NCBI RefSeq assembly: GCF_018873765.1
Contig: NC_057916.1
Location: forward strand, 27,007,501 to 27,071,500
Length of the DNA: 64,000 nt
Direction of reading: 5' to 3'
Source: Telopea speciosissima
Lineage: Eukaryota; Streptophyta; Magnoliopsida; Proteales; Proteaceae
Part shown: in pieces, positions 35,401 to 47,507 of the stretch
How the letters are laid out: every line of letters begins with the position of its first letter
How positions within the stretch are numbered: the stretch's first letter is position 1
Notes under the pieces: model-generated
Told to the model about the DNA's origin: nothing
Database searches by the model: none
The model's input: the letters and a program-made list of their open reading frames with translations, nothing else
Position numbers and translations under genes: made by a program

Positions 35401-38400
35401 GTGTTTTATGCTTGCCAGTCCCAAGCTCAGATAAAGGAGGCTTTTTCTTTTATGACACCAAAACAGAACTAGAAATTAAAAGTTCAGAATCACGGCCAAA
35501 TATCGTATCAGCAATCTTGGTGGATCTAGCCTTAGCTAGAACATGTGCTAGCCAAATTACGTCTTGAATAACCTTGTTTACAGTAGCTGATTCAAAAAAC
35601 TCAAAAAAGAAATTATATTATAGAAAAGATGAAAGAGCTGCCAGGGCCATCAATGAAAGTTTTCTTTCTGCAGCCACCCAACCAGAAGTGCAGAATCAGT
35701 CCAAATAGCTAGGCGCTTGATGCCTTGGTCTTTTGCTGTCCGGATTCCTTGTTCAATTGCCTTCCCTTGATCCCTTCTGCTTCATCTGCCAAATCTACGG
35801 AACCATAATCAAAGGAGAAAACATACAGCTCTTCATTAAGACATAAGATAGATGCCCAACCACTTTCCTTAGTTGTAGGATGAAAACTCCCATCAGTATG
35901 TAACAATGTGTGACCATCAGGCTAACCGAACTTTTGCAGAGAAACAGTTATAGAGGTCAGGGGAGGAGGAGATTCAGTAGTCTCTGGGGAGAGGTGGCAC
36001 CAATTTGTGGGCTTGGGAAGTTATGATTTAAAATTGCACTCCATTGATGAATATGGAAGAGAACACGATGGGGTTTTGGTCAATCCTGCTCATGAAAAGC
36101 ATGGTTCCTTTCCATCCAAATAAAGTATAAAATGAATGAACCAATTTCCAAAACATGATTAATTTCTCTTTTGGAAAACAAAGAGTTGAGAAGAGAAGAA
36201 GACAGTGATGAAAAGGAAGAAACCAAAAGGGAAGAAATGTGTAAACCAAGAGGACTAGCAAACCGAATAATACGAGAAAAGGGGTATTCAAAGAATAGAT
36301 GCCACAAGTATTCCTCAGCTTCAAGATACATTAAACACGTGGTCTCTATGGGAAAAAATTTCTTAAGATAAGATCTAGTGAGTAGACCATTATGACAGCA
36401 TTTCCAAAGAAATAGCTTGAATTTGGGGTGTACCTTTAATTTCCAAATGTGATTCCAAATAGCAGGTTGAGAGGGGTGGGTGTCAAAGGAAATATTAGTA
36501 TTGATTTTCGCAAGGCATGAGGCTGCAATTTTTGTGGAAAAGTGTCTAGTCTGGGAAAAGGGAAAAATAGTTCATCCCTAGTGACTGATGGTGAAAGCTT
36601 CACCTAAAGAATAGAAGAAGCTATATTCGGGGGGTAGAGAGAGGAAATGAGGGGAAGATTCCATTCACCATTGGGGTCCCTTAATTCCGCCACTTGAAAG
36701 TATGGAGGAGAGGTGGGAGGAGAATATGGAATAATAAAGGAGGGTAGGGAAGGGATCCAAGGGTCTGACCAGATCTTCACCAAATTGCCAGATCCAATTC
36801 GCCAACAGAGGAGTTCTTTTAGAGTGGGTCGAAGTTTTCAAATATCCCTCCAAAATTTAGAGCAACTCTTAGGGGTAGAAGCTACTAACAGTGAAGAATT
36901 GTGAAAGTATTTCGCTTTTAGAACGTGGGCCCAAAGAGAGGATGGGTTATTTATGAGACGCCAGCAGAAATTGAGTAGTAAAGCAAAATTATGATTTGTA
37001 CTACTACGAAAACCCAGTCCCCCTATAGATTTGGGTTGGCACAATGCATTCCCTGAGATGGTATGGATTTTCTTCTTTAAAGATGAGTGACCCCATCAAA
37101 AATCTCTTTGGATTGAATCAATTTTATGACAAACGAAAAGTGGGAATCGGTAAAGGGCCATATTATAGGTTGGGTAAGCGGAAAGAACAGACTTGATGAG
37201 CATGGTGCGTCCAGCCTGTGAAAGTAAATTCATTTTCCGTCCAGCCAGCTTGCTCTCAAGTCTCAAGTTTGTCAAATATCCTGGAAGGAAGAAGATCCAG
37301 CCCGGGGCCAGAATAATTTGGTACGCAGATACAGGGAGTTGTTTGAAACCAAGAAGTCTAGACAAAGATTGGTGAGTCGAATCCGAACAGTTTGCACTAA
37401 AATGGATAAAACTCTTATCGAGGTTGACCTTTTGTCCCGACATGTCTTCGAAGAGATCAAGGACAGACTTTATAGCAAGGAAATCATCTTCAGTGGTACG
37501 ACCAAAAAAAAACAATCATCTGCAAAGAAGAGACGGGATATAATCGGGGCTGAATGAGCCAACCTAAAACCTCTGAATAAGCCATCTTCTTGGGCTGCCA
37601 TTATCATGCGGGACAATCCTTCCATTACAAGGAGAAAGAGGTAGGGTGAGAGAGGGTCACCCTGACGGAGTCCTCTGGATGGAGTGAAATGAGAGAAAGC
37701 TGATCTGTTGAGTTTAATAGAATAAGAACAGGAGGACATGCATAAAGATACAAGGTTGCACCATTGGTCTTTGAGACCTAACATTTTCATAATGGCGCGC
37801 ACACAAAACCCCATTCAATCATAAGCTTTAGACATGTCAATCTTCAAGGTTAAAAACCTGATTTTCCTTTTTTGTGACTCAAGAAATACAAAATTTCTTG
37901 GGCCAAGATAATATTGTCCGTGATCTGGCACTCCTTAACAAAAGCTATCTGGAGCGGAGAGATAAAATGATGCAAGAATGGGTGTAGCCTAGATGCCATA
38001 AGTTTAGGCCAAATTACAAAGGCTGATAGGCCGAAAAAGATCCCCACGATCAGCCCCTTTTTCCTTAGGAATGAGAGTGAGCAAAGTGTGGTTTAATTCG
38101 CCGGGGGAAGGGAGAGGGGAGAAGCAGTTGGAGAAGAAATTATAAACAAGTTGGTACAAATCAGGGGATACCAAATCTCAGCATTTCTGGTAGAAAAAGC
38201 CTGGAAGCCATCTGGTCCAGGTGCTTTGTAAGGGTCCATGCTGAAAACCACTTCTTCGATATCATCAAGTGAAGGAATGCAGGTTAAACCTTTATTGTCT
38301 TCAGCCAAGAAAGTGGGCTGAAATAAGTCTACCGGACAATTCGGGTCTAGAGGGTCGGAGTTTTTGAAAAGGTTAGAAAACAAATCAGTAAAAACAGAAG

Positions 38401-41400
38401 CAGTTTCCCCCGGGGGGGGGGGGGGGGGAGGAGAGGACAATACCTTCAGTACTTTGGATTGAAAGAATTCTATTAGAACGCTGCCTGTTACGGGTAAAGG
38501 CATAAAAATAGCGGGTATTGCGGTCACCCAAACAGACATAGGTATCTCGATATTTTTGTTTCCAAAAAATTTCCTCTTCAGATAAAGGAGGGTTGGTGAA
38601 TCAGGTCGGCAGCCAACACTATAAAAAACATTAGCCAAACCCTTTTTTATGGATCCTAGAACCTTATATTTTCAACCTTATGCAAGAGCATACCCTGGAA
38701 GCGACGTGCTACACTTTGACCCGGGTGTAGTGAATAGTGAGCAAGGGTGATGAGGCATAAAACACCCCACCTATCAGAGGCTGCCACATGTCCGACCTGA
38801 CCTTAGTCCGAGAACCAAATTGAGCCGAGCTGAAAATCGGGCCGACCCCATCCCCGATAAGTCACCTGACAGAGCCAGACTTGCGCAAGCTAGCCGGTGG
38901 CTGAGGCCGAGCTCACACAGGTCAGCCATGAACCCCTGGCCGAGCTGATTGCCGAGACCAACCTCTCGGGCCGACCTCTCAGGCCGAGGTGACTGCCAAG
39001 GCCGACCGACTAGGCCGACCTCCCAAGCCGAGCCCTCCTACACGGAAGCTACCATAGCGCCCCACCGGGGATCGCGGGGCCACGTCAGCGCATCTCGAGA
39101 ATCACGGGATAAGAATCGAGTCACGATCCCAGCGCGAAACGAAGTCACACTCTACATGGACTCTTACCTTAACAAGAGCCCGACCCCGAAAATAGCTCTC
39201 CACTCCGCTCTACGCGAGAGAGCCTTCCAGAAGAAGGACTCCTACCATACTAGGACTCTCCCAACCGCCTCATTTCATCCTCACTCTATAAATACCCAGG
39301 TATGCAGCACCACTCCTCATCTTGCTTTCACTACGCAGTTACGCTGTTGCATTGGAGACCTAACTTGAGCGTCGGAGAGTCCTTGGCCAGAGCCACACCG
39401 GCTCTCTTGTGCTCATCGCTTGGTTTTTGCAGGCTCCTCCGTGGGCGAACCGAGCATCGGAGGTTTTCACCCGCAACAAAGGGTTAGCTAGGGTGTCCCC
39501 TGTAAGCGACACACTGCTTCGGTGCCTGGTTGCGGTGACAAGTAGGTCAAGGGTTCTCACACCATGGACAAGTGCGAGTAAAGAAGCTAGTCCAAAAGCG
39601 TAGGATTAGATTAGCATCTTGGAACATACAAGTTTTAACGGGAAAGAGTAGAATTGATAGCTGTTATGAGGAGACAAAGAATTAACATAGCTTGTATTCA
39701 AGAGACTAGATGGAAGGGTTAAAAAGATAACGAATTAGATGACTATAATTTTGGTATACTGGGGATAAAAGTAACAGAAGTGGGGTGGGAATAGTAGCAG
39801 ATAAAGATTTAAAAAATAATGTTGTGGATGTTAAAAGATTTGGTGATAGTAAGTTACAACATTGGGAAAACATGGATGGATTAGTTCAAAGATTTAGTCA
39901 ACGAGAAAAGATTGTTATAGGGGGAGATCTAAATGGACATATTGGAAGAGATCATAGAGATTATGAAAGAGTTCATGGAGAATATGGATATGGAGAAAGA
40001 AATTTGTTGTGGCTTATGATTTATCCATAGTAAAATATATTTTGAAAAGAGAGGAACATTTAGTAACCTTCATAAGTGATTAACATAGTAGCCAAATGAA
40101 TTTCTTTCTAACTAGAAGGGCCGATAGGTTCTTATGCAAAGATTGTAAGGTTATACTAGGGTAAAACCTAACCACACAACATAAATTAGTGGTCATAGAT
40201 ATGTGTCTTAAAAAGCCGAATAGTAAGAAAGGAGAGATTATTTTCCTAGGATAAGATTGTGGAACTTAAAAGAAGAAAACTTGAAAACATTTACTGATAA
40301 ATTGGTCAAACAAGGAAGATGGGACTTTGATGGAGACGCTAATATGATGCGGAACAAGATGATTGTATTAAGAACAATACTAAAGAAGTCCTAGGCAAAT
40401 CTAAAGGAAAACGACATTCATCTAGGGAAACTTGGTAGTGGGATGATGAGGTTCAAGCAGCCATTAAGGATAAGAAATCTAGTTTTAAGACATGGCAAAG
40501 GGCTAAGGATGACGATGATTAAACAGGTAAAATTTGCTAGAATGAAACCAAGAAGATTGTCGAAAATGCAAGGACTAAGAAATATGCGGATCTTTATAAC
40601 AATTTGAGCACAAAGTAAGGGGAAAAAGATATCTATAAAATTGCTAAAATGAGAGGAAGGAAGAGTAGAGAATTCAACCACGTTAGATGCATTAAAAGTG
40701 AAGATGATAAAGTATTAATAAGTAATGAGGATATTAAAGAGAGATGGAAAAAATATTTCTACAACTTACTAAATAAAGACAATATGATTGCAATAACCAT
40801 CAACAAACTATATATATAAATATATATATATGAAAAATTAGGGTGCCTGAAATAAAAGAAGCTTTAAGGATGATGAAAATAGTTAAGGCAACAAATCCAG
40901 ATGGGGTTCCAATAGAGGTGTGGAAAAACCTAGGAATCTATGGATTATCTTGGCTAACTAAGTTGTTTAATAAGATTATGAACACAAGAAAAATGCCAGA
41001 TGAATGGAGGAGAAGCATTTTGGTTCTGTTTTATAAAAATAAAGCTAATAATGTAATATTCAAAGATGCAATAACTAATTAACTATAGAGGCATAAAACT
41101 AATGAGTCATACAATGAGATTATGGGAGAGAGTAACTGAAACTCGCCGGAGATAAGAAACTAATATTACGTAAAACCAATTTGTTTTATGCCAAACTACA
41201 AAAGCAATTTAAGTACTTAAAAGTGAACATAAGGCTGAACATGTGCAACGGAGGCCTTTAGATGCTTCAGTACGGAGGAGTGATTTGATTCATATCGAAG
41301 GAACTAAAAGAGCCAGTGGTAGGCCAAAAATGACTCTAAGAGAAGTGGTGAGGAAAGACATGCATAGCTTACGCCTTGTAACAAGTATAGTGTTGAATAG

Positions 41401-42133
41401 AGCTGATTGGAGGGAAAGAATCCATATAACCAACACCATTTAGTTGGGATAAGGCTGAGTTGAGTTGAGTTGAGTTGTAAATCATGGTATTTGGCACTCA
41501 CCACTAGGACAATGACCAAATCAAATAGGCTGTACAAATCCTTCAAGTTTTCAACCAAGAAATAAAGGACAAAAACCAATTTCTCCAAAGACTATATTAC
41601 ACAAGGTCACCCAGTCCCAATACTGGTCTAGATTCCCAATGGTTTCTTTAATTTCTTCGGACTGTTCAACCGATTTGTAGTTTATTTCAGTGTTTATCTA
41701 TAAGTTACATGACTTGTACAACATAATCCCCAATAACAGAGAAACATCTCTTCAGTTTTCAACTTGGAAAACATAGCACAAGATTATGGTGATGTAAAAT
41801 AGTGTTTCAACTAATATTTTATTTCATTATGTATTTACTTAAGATCTCCATTCACTATTTATTAATTGATGTTAGATTTTTATCAACTGCCACAAATAGT
41901 TGGCTAAGGCTTTTATAGTCAGATGAGCTGTGCTTGCTTTTGATGATACTGATGATAATAAAGACAGTAAAATGTCAGTAATGGATCTTGACAGCATCAT
42001 TTATAATCTAGTAATTTTCTATGATTTTATCATGTCGCTGACCCTTTTTCCCCCTCAGTTATTAGACAACTTTGCATAGCCCATACACAAACTGGATTTA
42101 GGGAGTACTTTTTTTTAACCCCCCCTCCCTTAC

Positions 42134-42166
<33 letters not shown>

Positions 42167-45142
42167 GCCTGTAGGGAGTTCAGACAATTTTGAAATGTTG
42201 CAAGATGGGCATACGTAATTGCAAATCACCAACGAAGTTTAACTGGCAGCATTTCCAAAAAAAAATGCAAAACAAGGAGAAAAAAAAGCAATGCTGGACC
42301 CTGGAGTCAACTATCTAGAGGACCCCACCAGGCCCCCAATGCACTTGCACCGCATGGTAACCCCCTAATTCATTGTCTTCTTTTCAGGGACTTTTGATTC
42401 CTTGAAGCCCAATCCTGTGTGGGGATCCACTAGATGGCTGACCCTGGTGTCCACAAGACATTTCCCAAATCAAAACCAAAAATACAACTTCACACTAAAT
42501 ACTAGTGACAGAAGATTCAATACATTCTCGGAAAAAAAAAAAATAGTGAAAAGGAAAAAGTACCTTGGACTTACTTTTTGGCATTTCATTTCCAACATGG
42601 CAGCAAAGGTATTTTCTTTCTTTTTTGTTTTTGGGTGGGAGGAGGAAGCACATAGATATTAATTATAATAATTTATCAAAATTAAAATTAGGACAATGGC
42701 AAGGACAAAGGTGGGAAGTGAATGAACAAAGAGTAGATGTGACCAACATAAACACTAATATGAATGCATCAGCTTACCTCATGGTCTCGTCGAGAGCTCC
42801 AGGAAGCCTGTGTTCTTCATTAAATGCAGGTATTATCAAAGATATGTACTTCTCTGCAGGATCAAAGATCCAGGGGCATGGAACCTGGCACACATTGATC
42901 CATCATTATCAGTATTTTCGACAATCAATTTTAATGGCCTCAATGAACTGTACTTACAGAGCTTCACTATTGTCACATTTACCCAGCAGAATAATGTCAA
43001 ATATCCATAATATAGTAGTGGCCATACCTCACAGACTTGGAAGTTCTCTTAGCTCAGAAGGCTCAAGAGTTAATTCAAGCCATGAGGTTGCAACACTTCA
43101 TTTCTTTTCAAAAATTTTAAAAAAGGAAAAGAAAATCTCTATAAAATAAATAAACAAATATTCAGATGCAGATGCTTTCTTTTTATTCTTTTTATATTTT
43201 CTGAACAGAAAATTGACATTAGGTGCGAATAATTTCAATTTTGTACAAAATTTGAAGTATTACTAACTGAAAATCAACGTAGAAGATTGATGCAGGGCAT
43301 TCAGCCAGCCCGCCAGGCCTAGCCTACCAGGCCCAGCCCAAGGCCAGATTTGTGCCAGCAGGACCAGCAAGAGGCCTAAAAGGCCCAGCCCATAGGTCAA
43401 CACCCATGCTGGCCTGACTGAATTACGCCCAGTGGTTCTGCCTTTTCATTTTCCTAGGCTAGTATTTACTCTTACTATGTGTCTTTTCAGTTTCCTAGGT
43501 CTCTTGGTACCCTTTATTGCTTTCTTTGGTACTGCTTGATTGCTTTAACAGAGAGAGAGATGGTTAACATTAAGTTGAGAGTTAGGAAGGGAAGATAGAA
43601 ACTAGAAAGTGAAGTTCTTTCCTAGGTGGAGTTATGAGGTTGTTCATGCTCCTAGGTATTAGTTATTAGTCATTAAGAGTCTTTTAATTTTTCTAAGTCA
43701 CTTTCTTGGTTGTAGTTCCCTATGTTTTTGGGATGTTATCTATGTCTTGGTTTTAGTTTCTAGGTGTTGAAAATCCAAAAAGTCTAGTTAATGTAAGTTG
43801 ATGTATCCCAAGGGCTTTTAATGCCTCCCCTCTATACAATGAAACCATGGGCTATTCTCTAGAACTCCAGATTTTGAAGACCAAGAACTCTCTTGTGAGA
43901 TTCAGCTTGTGGACTCAAGTGGCCTGTGGATTCAGCAATCATATCCAAGGTGGATCTCCTTGGTGAGGCTCTAGTGGACTCTAGCAGCCAAAACTATCTA
44001 CCTCCATCAATTATCATCATCATCAACCACCATCATCCATCTCCATCTTCATCATCAAAGTAAAAGGTCCTCATCTAGTGGCTTATAAGTTGCCGGTTCC
44101 CAACCAGTTCATCGATCCTTCTTTTTTTTTTTTTTTTTTTGCATCATTGTTTAATAACAAAGTCAAATTCTATCATGTACCTTAATTATCAGATTTACAA
44201 TGACAGCGCATTTGATGAAAACTGTCAAAAACACACAACCTCTTTCCACAGAGATGCTTCAGCTTCAACAATAACTTGTTACCTCCCAACATCCTTAGTA
44301 TCACAAACTCTAAATCCTAAAAGTAGTAAACACACTCTTGCAATACTTCTCCGGTGACTCTGTCTGGTAAACTGACCTCAATATAGCCTTGGATTGAGTG
44401 AGCTTACTCCTACACATTTGCATACCAATTCTTCCAGGGGGAATTCAAAAATGGGGTTTCATTTTTTGCGTTTTTTTTTTTTTTTTTTTTTTTTTTGGGA
44501 GTTGGGGGTGGGGGTTGGGTTTGGTTTGGAATTACCCAACTATAAAACTAGCTTCATAAAATTCAATAATAGAAACTTAAACTTATCTGAGAGAGGAGGA
44601 GGAAATCCGAAGAGGAAAAGAAAATCGTAGAGTATATGCTGAGACGAATTAAGTCTGATCTGTATGACTTTCAACCAAGTGACTTAATAGGAAGATGATT
44701 ATGGTATTGGATTTCTTTCTCAATTTAATTATTACCAGTTGAATATACCACCAAACAACCGAAAAACCTAAATGTACCAAAATTCTCATATCGTAATCGA
44801 TCAAAGTTTTGTACGTAGAACTGAAAGAATCACCAAAAAGAGAAAGCAGTTTACCCGTTTCAACGAATTTGGATCCTCGAAGACCGCTTGAGCATCGCCT
44901 TGACTGAAGAATAAATGGGAGAATTCAAGATTAGAGGAGGGGAGAAATCAAGCAATGAGATAAAAGATAATCGATATCAAATTGAAAAGAAAAAGACAAA
45001 TATGGTCAAGAAAAAAGCCCTACTCTTGATCGTGGTTGCATTTTCTCCTAAATGCCTCAAGGAAAATCGCTGATCCAACCCCTAAGATCAGAAGCAGAGC
45101 TAACAGAACAAAGAGTTCCGCGATTGTCCATACCCAACTCAT
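32412..45142 (-). CDS. Dolichyl-phosphate beta-glucosyltransferase, 337 aa
   Basis: Ten coding exons in transcript order: 45142-45024, 44903-44855, 42884-42778, 35086-35041, 34619-34485, 34354-34265, 34110-33979, 33884-33801, 33656-33592, 32598-32412. All junctions are GT-AG and in phase. The protein transfers glucose from UDP-Glc to dolichyl phosphate at the ER membrane, making the donor for the last glucoses of the N-glycan precursor. Residues 1-30 are a membrane anchor (MSWVWTIAELFVLLALLLIL). A family GT2 glycosyltransferase domain follows: IIPAFNEEHRLPGAL, VVIVDDGSGDGT (from 108), LLGRNHGKGEAIRKGM, the DxD-type LLLMLDADGAT (about 162-172), GIRDTQCGFKMFTR, and a conserved end GSKVNPLSIPN...GMWKIST. 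The length is within a residue or so of plant ALG5. Intron 3 is 7691 bp and full of retroelements; the other introns are ordinary except intron 2 (about 2 kb). Confidence 0.95.
35087..35639. other. ALG5 intron 3, part without recognised repeats
   Basis: This is AT-rich intron DNA between exon 4 and the 3' end of the LINE. Nothing further is recognised. Confidence 0.4.
35640..38640 (-). mobile_element. L1-type LINE, 5'-truncated and decayed, in ALG5 intron 3
   Basis: Minus-strand pieces in order give a LINE ORF2: the RT N-terminal motif PYKAPGPDGFQA (about 38220), SPLQIAFVKECQITDNI, GLRQGDPLSPYLFLL (about 37650), the catalytic FADD box, CQPKSIGGLGFR, a zinc-binding RT-associated region (YLWHLFFEYPFS, about 36290), and an RNase H start (HTDGSFHPTTKESGW, about 35900). 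Many stops and shifts make it inactive. The endonuclease is missing. It is in the same orientation as ALG5. Confidence 0.85.
38650..41478 (+). mobile_element. RTE-type LINE, internally deleted, interrupted by a solo LTR
   Basis: The 5' part (GTGCTACACTTTGACCCGGG) is cut at 38747 by the solo LTR and resumes at 39484. Broken plus-strand frames then give an endonuclease start (RIRLASWNIQVL, about 39604; IQETRW), GGDLNGHIG (about 39920), an RT piece (NPDGVPIEVWKNLG, about 40885) and the C-terminal tail RRPLDASVRRSDLIHIEGTK (41251). It ends with TTAGTTGGGATAAGGC and four or so TTGAG repeats (to about 41478), a typical RTE 3' end. Much of the RT is deleted, and the element is dead. It is antisense to ALG5. 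Confidence 0.8.
38748..39478 (+). mobile_element. Solo LTR (731 bp), target duplication AAGGG
   Basis: It starts TGATGAGGCATAAAAC and ends CACCCGCAACA. AAGGG flanks both sides (38743-38747 and 39479-39483). A TATA box (TATAAATA, 39287-39294) and a GC-rich upstream half with repeated GCCGA motifs suit an LTR promoter. No internal coding region is present. The nested position inside the RTE-type LINE shows it is the younger insertion. Confidence 0.85.
41479..42777. other. ALG5 intron 3, distal part
   Basis: Intron DNA with no recognised gene. It has an AAAAG-rich tract near 42135-42167 and a GGGTGGGAGG tract near 42635. Confidence 0.4.
43285..44110. repeat. Possible LTR or retroelement remnant in ALG5 intron 2
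   Basis: TGATGCAGGGCATTC opens a GC-rich stretch with repeated CAGGCC/CAGCCC, followed by a transcript-like region and CATCATC-rich sequence, with a T-run at about 44120-44140. This is LTR-like in style, but there are no defined ends. Confidence 0.3.
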
Positions 45143-45282
45143 GTTCGACACTGTACGCTAATTCCCTCTCAGGTCTCTCTTAACTCTGAATAAGTCGAGA
45201 AACTCAGCAATGCTTTGGTCGACTCTGCCTTTAATTTTTCTACAATAATGAATATTTAGTATTTAATTATGTTACCATCAAA
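45143..45282. promoter_or_regulatory. 140-bp shared upstream region of ALG5 and tRNA-Thr
   Basis: ALG5 starts leftward at 45142 and the tRNA gene starts rightward at 45283, so ALG5's 5' UTR and core promoter must fit in or overlap this space and the tRNA. A CAA motif lies just before the tRNA start, a common plant tRNA initiation context. Confidence 0.5.
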
Positions 45283-45354
45283 GCCCGTTTAGCTCAGTTG
45301 GTAGAGCGCAAGGCTCGTAATCTTGTGGTCGTGGGTTCGAGCCCAACGGTGGGC
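45283..45354 (+). tRNA. tRNA-Thr (anticodon CGT)
   Basis: This 72-nt gene has no intron. Acceptor arms GCCCGTT and GGTGGGC pair with two terminal-side G-T pairs. The D arm is GCTC...GAGC, the anticodon stem is CAAGG/TCTTG and the loop CTCGTAA gives anticodon CGT, reading ACG (Thr). The T arm is GTGGG-TTCGAGC-CCAAC, with one G-A mismatch in the stem where CCCAC would pair fully. A-box and B-box promoter elements are intact and a T-run follows near 45378. The mismatch may lower activity. Confidence 0.9.
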
Positions 45355-45805
45355 GTAATTGAACGGAGGCTCCTTCCTTTTTTTTCAAGGGAAATAACTG
45401 GCTCCCGTTTTGCTTTCGTTTTTTTTTAACATGTCAAATGACACTTTTATCTATAGTATTAAGACATGCTCATTAAAAGTGGAGCACATAATAATTAGAC
45501 TTGAAAATCAAGTTCAATATTGAAATAAGTATTCAGCTATTTCATGAAATTGATTTCAATTTCTCAAAAATAAGGTGAAAAATCATACCAAATACCATAA
45601 TTTCATTTTATTACTCATGAGATTGAAAGAGAAATCATACCTTATGAAAAAAGGCTTTTATTTTATTTTATTTATTTATTTAGGGTTTGAAATTCTACTA
45701 CTAGTCTTGCTAAAATATGTAAAATGGTTGAACATTGGGAGCATTAAGTGGTACCAAGTTGATTAAGATGCTTTGTCAAGATGATCATCAAAAGGTTTAT
45801 TAAAG
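45355..45805. other. Spacer downstream of tRNA-Thr
   Basis: AT-rich, no gene recognised. Confidence 0.5.
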
Positions 45806-46444
45806 GGAAATTATCAACGCCACCCCCTGGCGTTTGTCTATTTTTTAAAGCACATCTACTAACTACCATAATATCAATCACCTCTCCTGCTTTACTAAAC
45901 TAATTACACACAGACCCTCTGTCGTTAGTTAAGAACTGTGAAGTGGTGATATCAACAGTTTAATATTTTTTAAAAGATAATTTTGCCCTTCTTAGTGGGC
46001 GAACTACCTAATCTACCTTTTCAATTAAAACACCCACAAACCCTTCTTCTTCCTCACTCAGCCAACGAACTTGAAAAACATCCATTGCAACCTACCATCT
46101 TTTGAAGAAGAGATCTACTCCAGTGACCAAAACAGCCCGACATCAATCGACGAAGCCCGGCATAAATAGTAGTCTGTTTCCTGTGTTATATTTCCGTTGA
46201 TGATGTTGTTTTATAGTTAGAGGTTTCAGTTTTGTGTCGGCTTTGCATTGTTTGAGAGCAATATATCCCAGGTTTCCGGTTATAATTGTTTGCATTAGTC
46301 TACAATTATGATGGTTCTACTCCATTTTAATGGAGTAAATGATTGGTTCTCTTAAATAACGAGCGACAAAATGGAATCACACAGAGCAGTTTTTTATTTT
46401 GCAGATGTATGGTACGACAAGCTGAGAGATGGGAATTTCAGAAT

Positions 46445-46480
46445 TTTTTTTTTTTTTTTTTTTTTTGAAAAAGGAAGAAT

Positions 46481-46511
<31 letters not shown>

Positions 46512-46760
46512 AGAGAGAGAAAAAAAGGGGAGGATTTACATCCTTTGGTAAAATTGGCCCTTGGTATCTCTATGAATGAGATTCCTAAGGGGCTGGGGTA
46601 AAGTGTCAATACAGAAATCTATGTTCATGGGGGATTGAGCAAAATTTGCTACCCAATCTGCACAGTTTTGATAGTTCTTCCAATTGACTGATCTTGTGGT
46701 GATTCTAATTCACATAAAATCTAGCAAAGACAAAATTGGGGAACAAATCAAAAAGGAGAG
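46445..46760 (-). mobile_element. LINE 3' end with poly(A)
   Basis: Minus-strand translation gives the end of a LINE RNase H domain (NYQNCADWVANFAQSPMNID). An AT/GA microsatellite (about 46484-46520) and a 22-nt poly(A) (T-run at about 46443-46466) follow. Only the 3' end is present. Confidence 0.55.
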
Positions 46761-46877
46761 GAAGGAGAAGAGGGGGGAGGGGAGAACCCAATCCTGATCA
46801 ACCCCCCAACCAAGCGAGCGATGCATTGGCACCCACAAACTGTTATCATTTCCTATCTTTCTCTATTAAGTGAGAGA

Positions 46878-47399
46878 TAGGGCTGCGACAGGTTCGGGTT
46901 TGGTCGGGCTTTATAAAACTCTAGTCCAACCCTGAGTCCCCTTAGTTGGGCCCAAGTTCGACCCGACCCGACCCTGACTCAGGGCTTGAAAAATCCAACC
47001 CTAACCCACCCTCAGGGTCAGGCCGGGCTGACCCTGATCATGGGGAGGGGGTAAGGGAGATGCATGGGTTGGACTGGGCCGGGGGAAAAATTATCAATTT
47101 TAGGTAAAATAATACTATAATAAACTGTTTATATTACTTATTATCTTCATATATAATATATTATATAGCAAAATGTGGGTGATATTTAAAGTTTATAATA
47201 TATATATTATATAAATATATATTTTATACTATAACTTCAAACAGGGTCAGGCCGGGCTGGGCTAGGCTCAACTCGAGGCCTGAACCCTGGCCCGACCCGA
47301 CCCTAACTTAGGGTTAGAAATTTCCAGCACTGACCCACCCTCAGGGCCTATTCGGGCTCAGGGCGGGTTCGGGCCAACAGAGGCAAAGTTGCACCCTTA
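46878..47399. mobile_element. hAT-type element (522 bp), target duplication GTGAGAGA
   Basis: Ends TAGGGCTGCGAC and, inverted, TAAGGGTGCAAC match 9 of 12 bases and fit the hAT terminal pattern. GTGAGAGA, 8 bp, lies on both sides (46870-46877 and 47400-47407). Both ends are GC-rich with repeated GACCCGACCC and CAGGGTCAGGCCGGGCTG, in inverted arrangement around an AT-rich centre. It encodes no protein. Confidence 0.85.
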
Positions 47400-47507
47400 G
47401 TGAGAGATAAGAAAGAGAGATTAGCAAAGCAGGGGAAAAAAAAAGAAAAGAAAAATAAAGGATAAGAATTGAAACCAATCCAGATAATGCAGAACTCCTT
47501 GGAAGCA

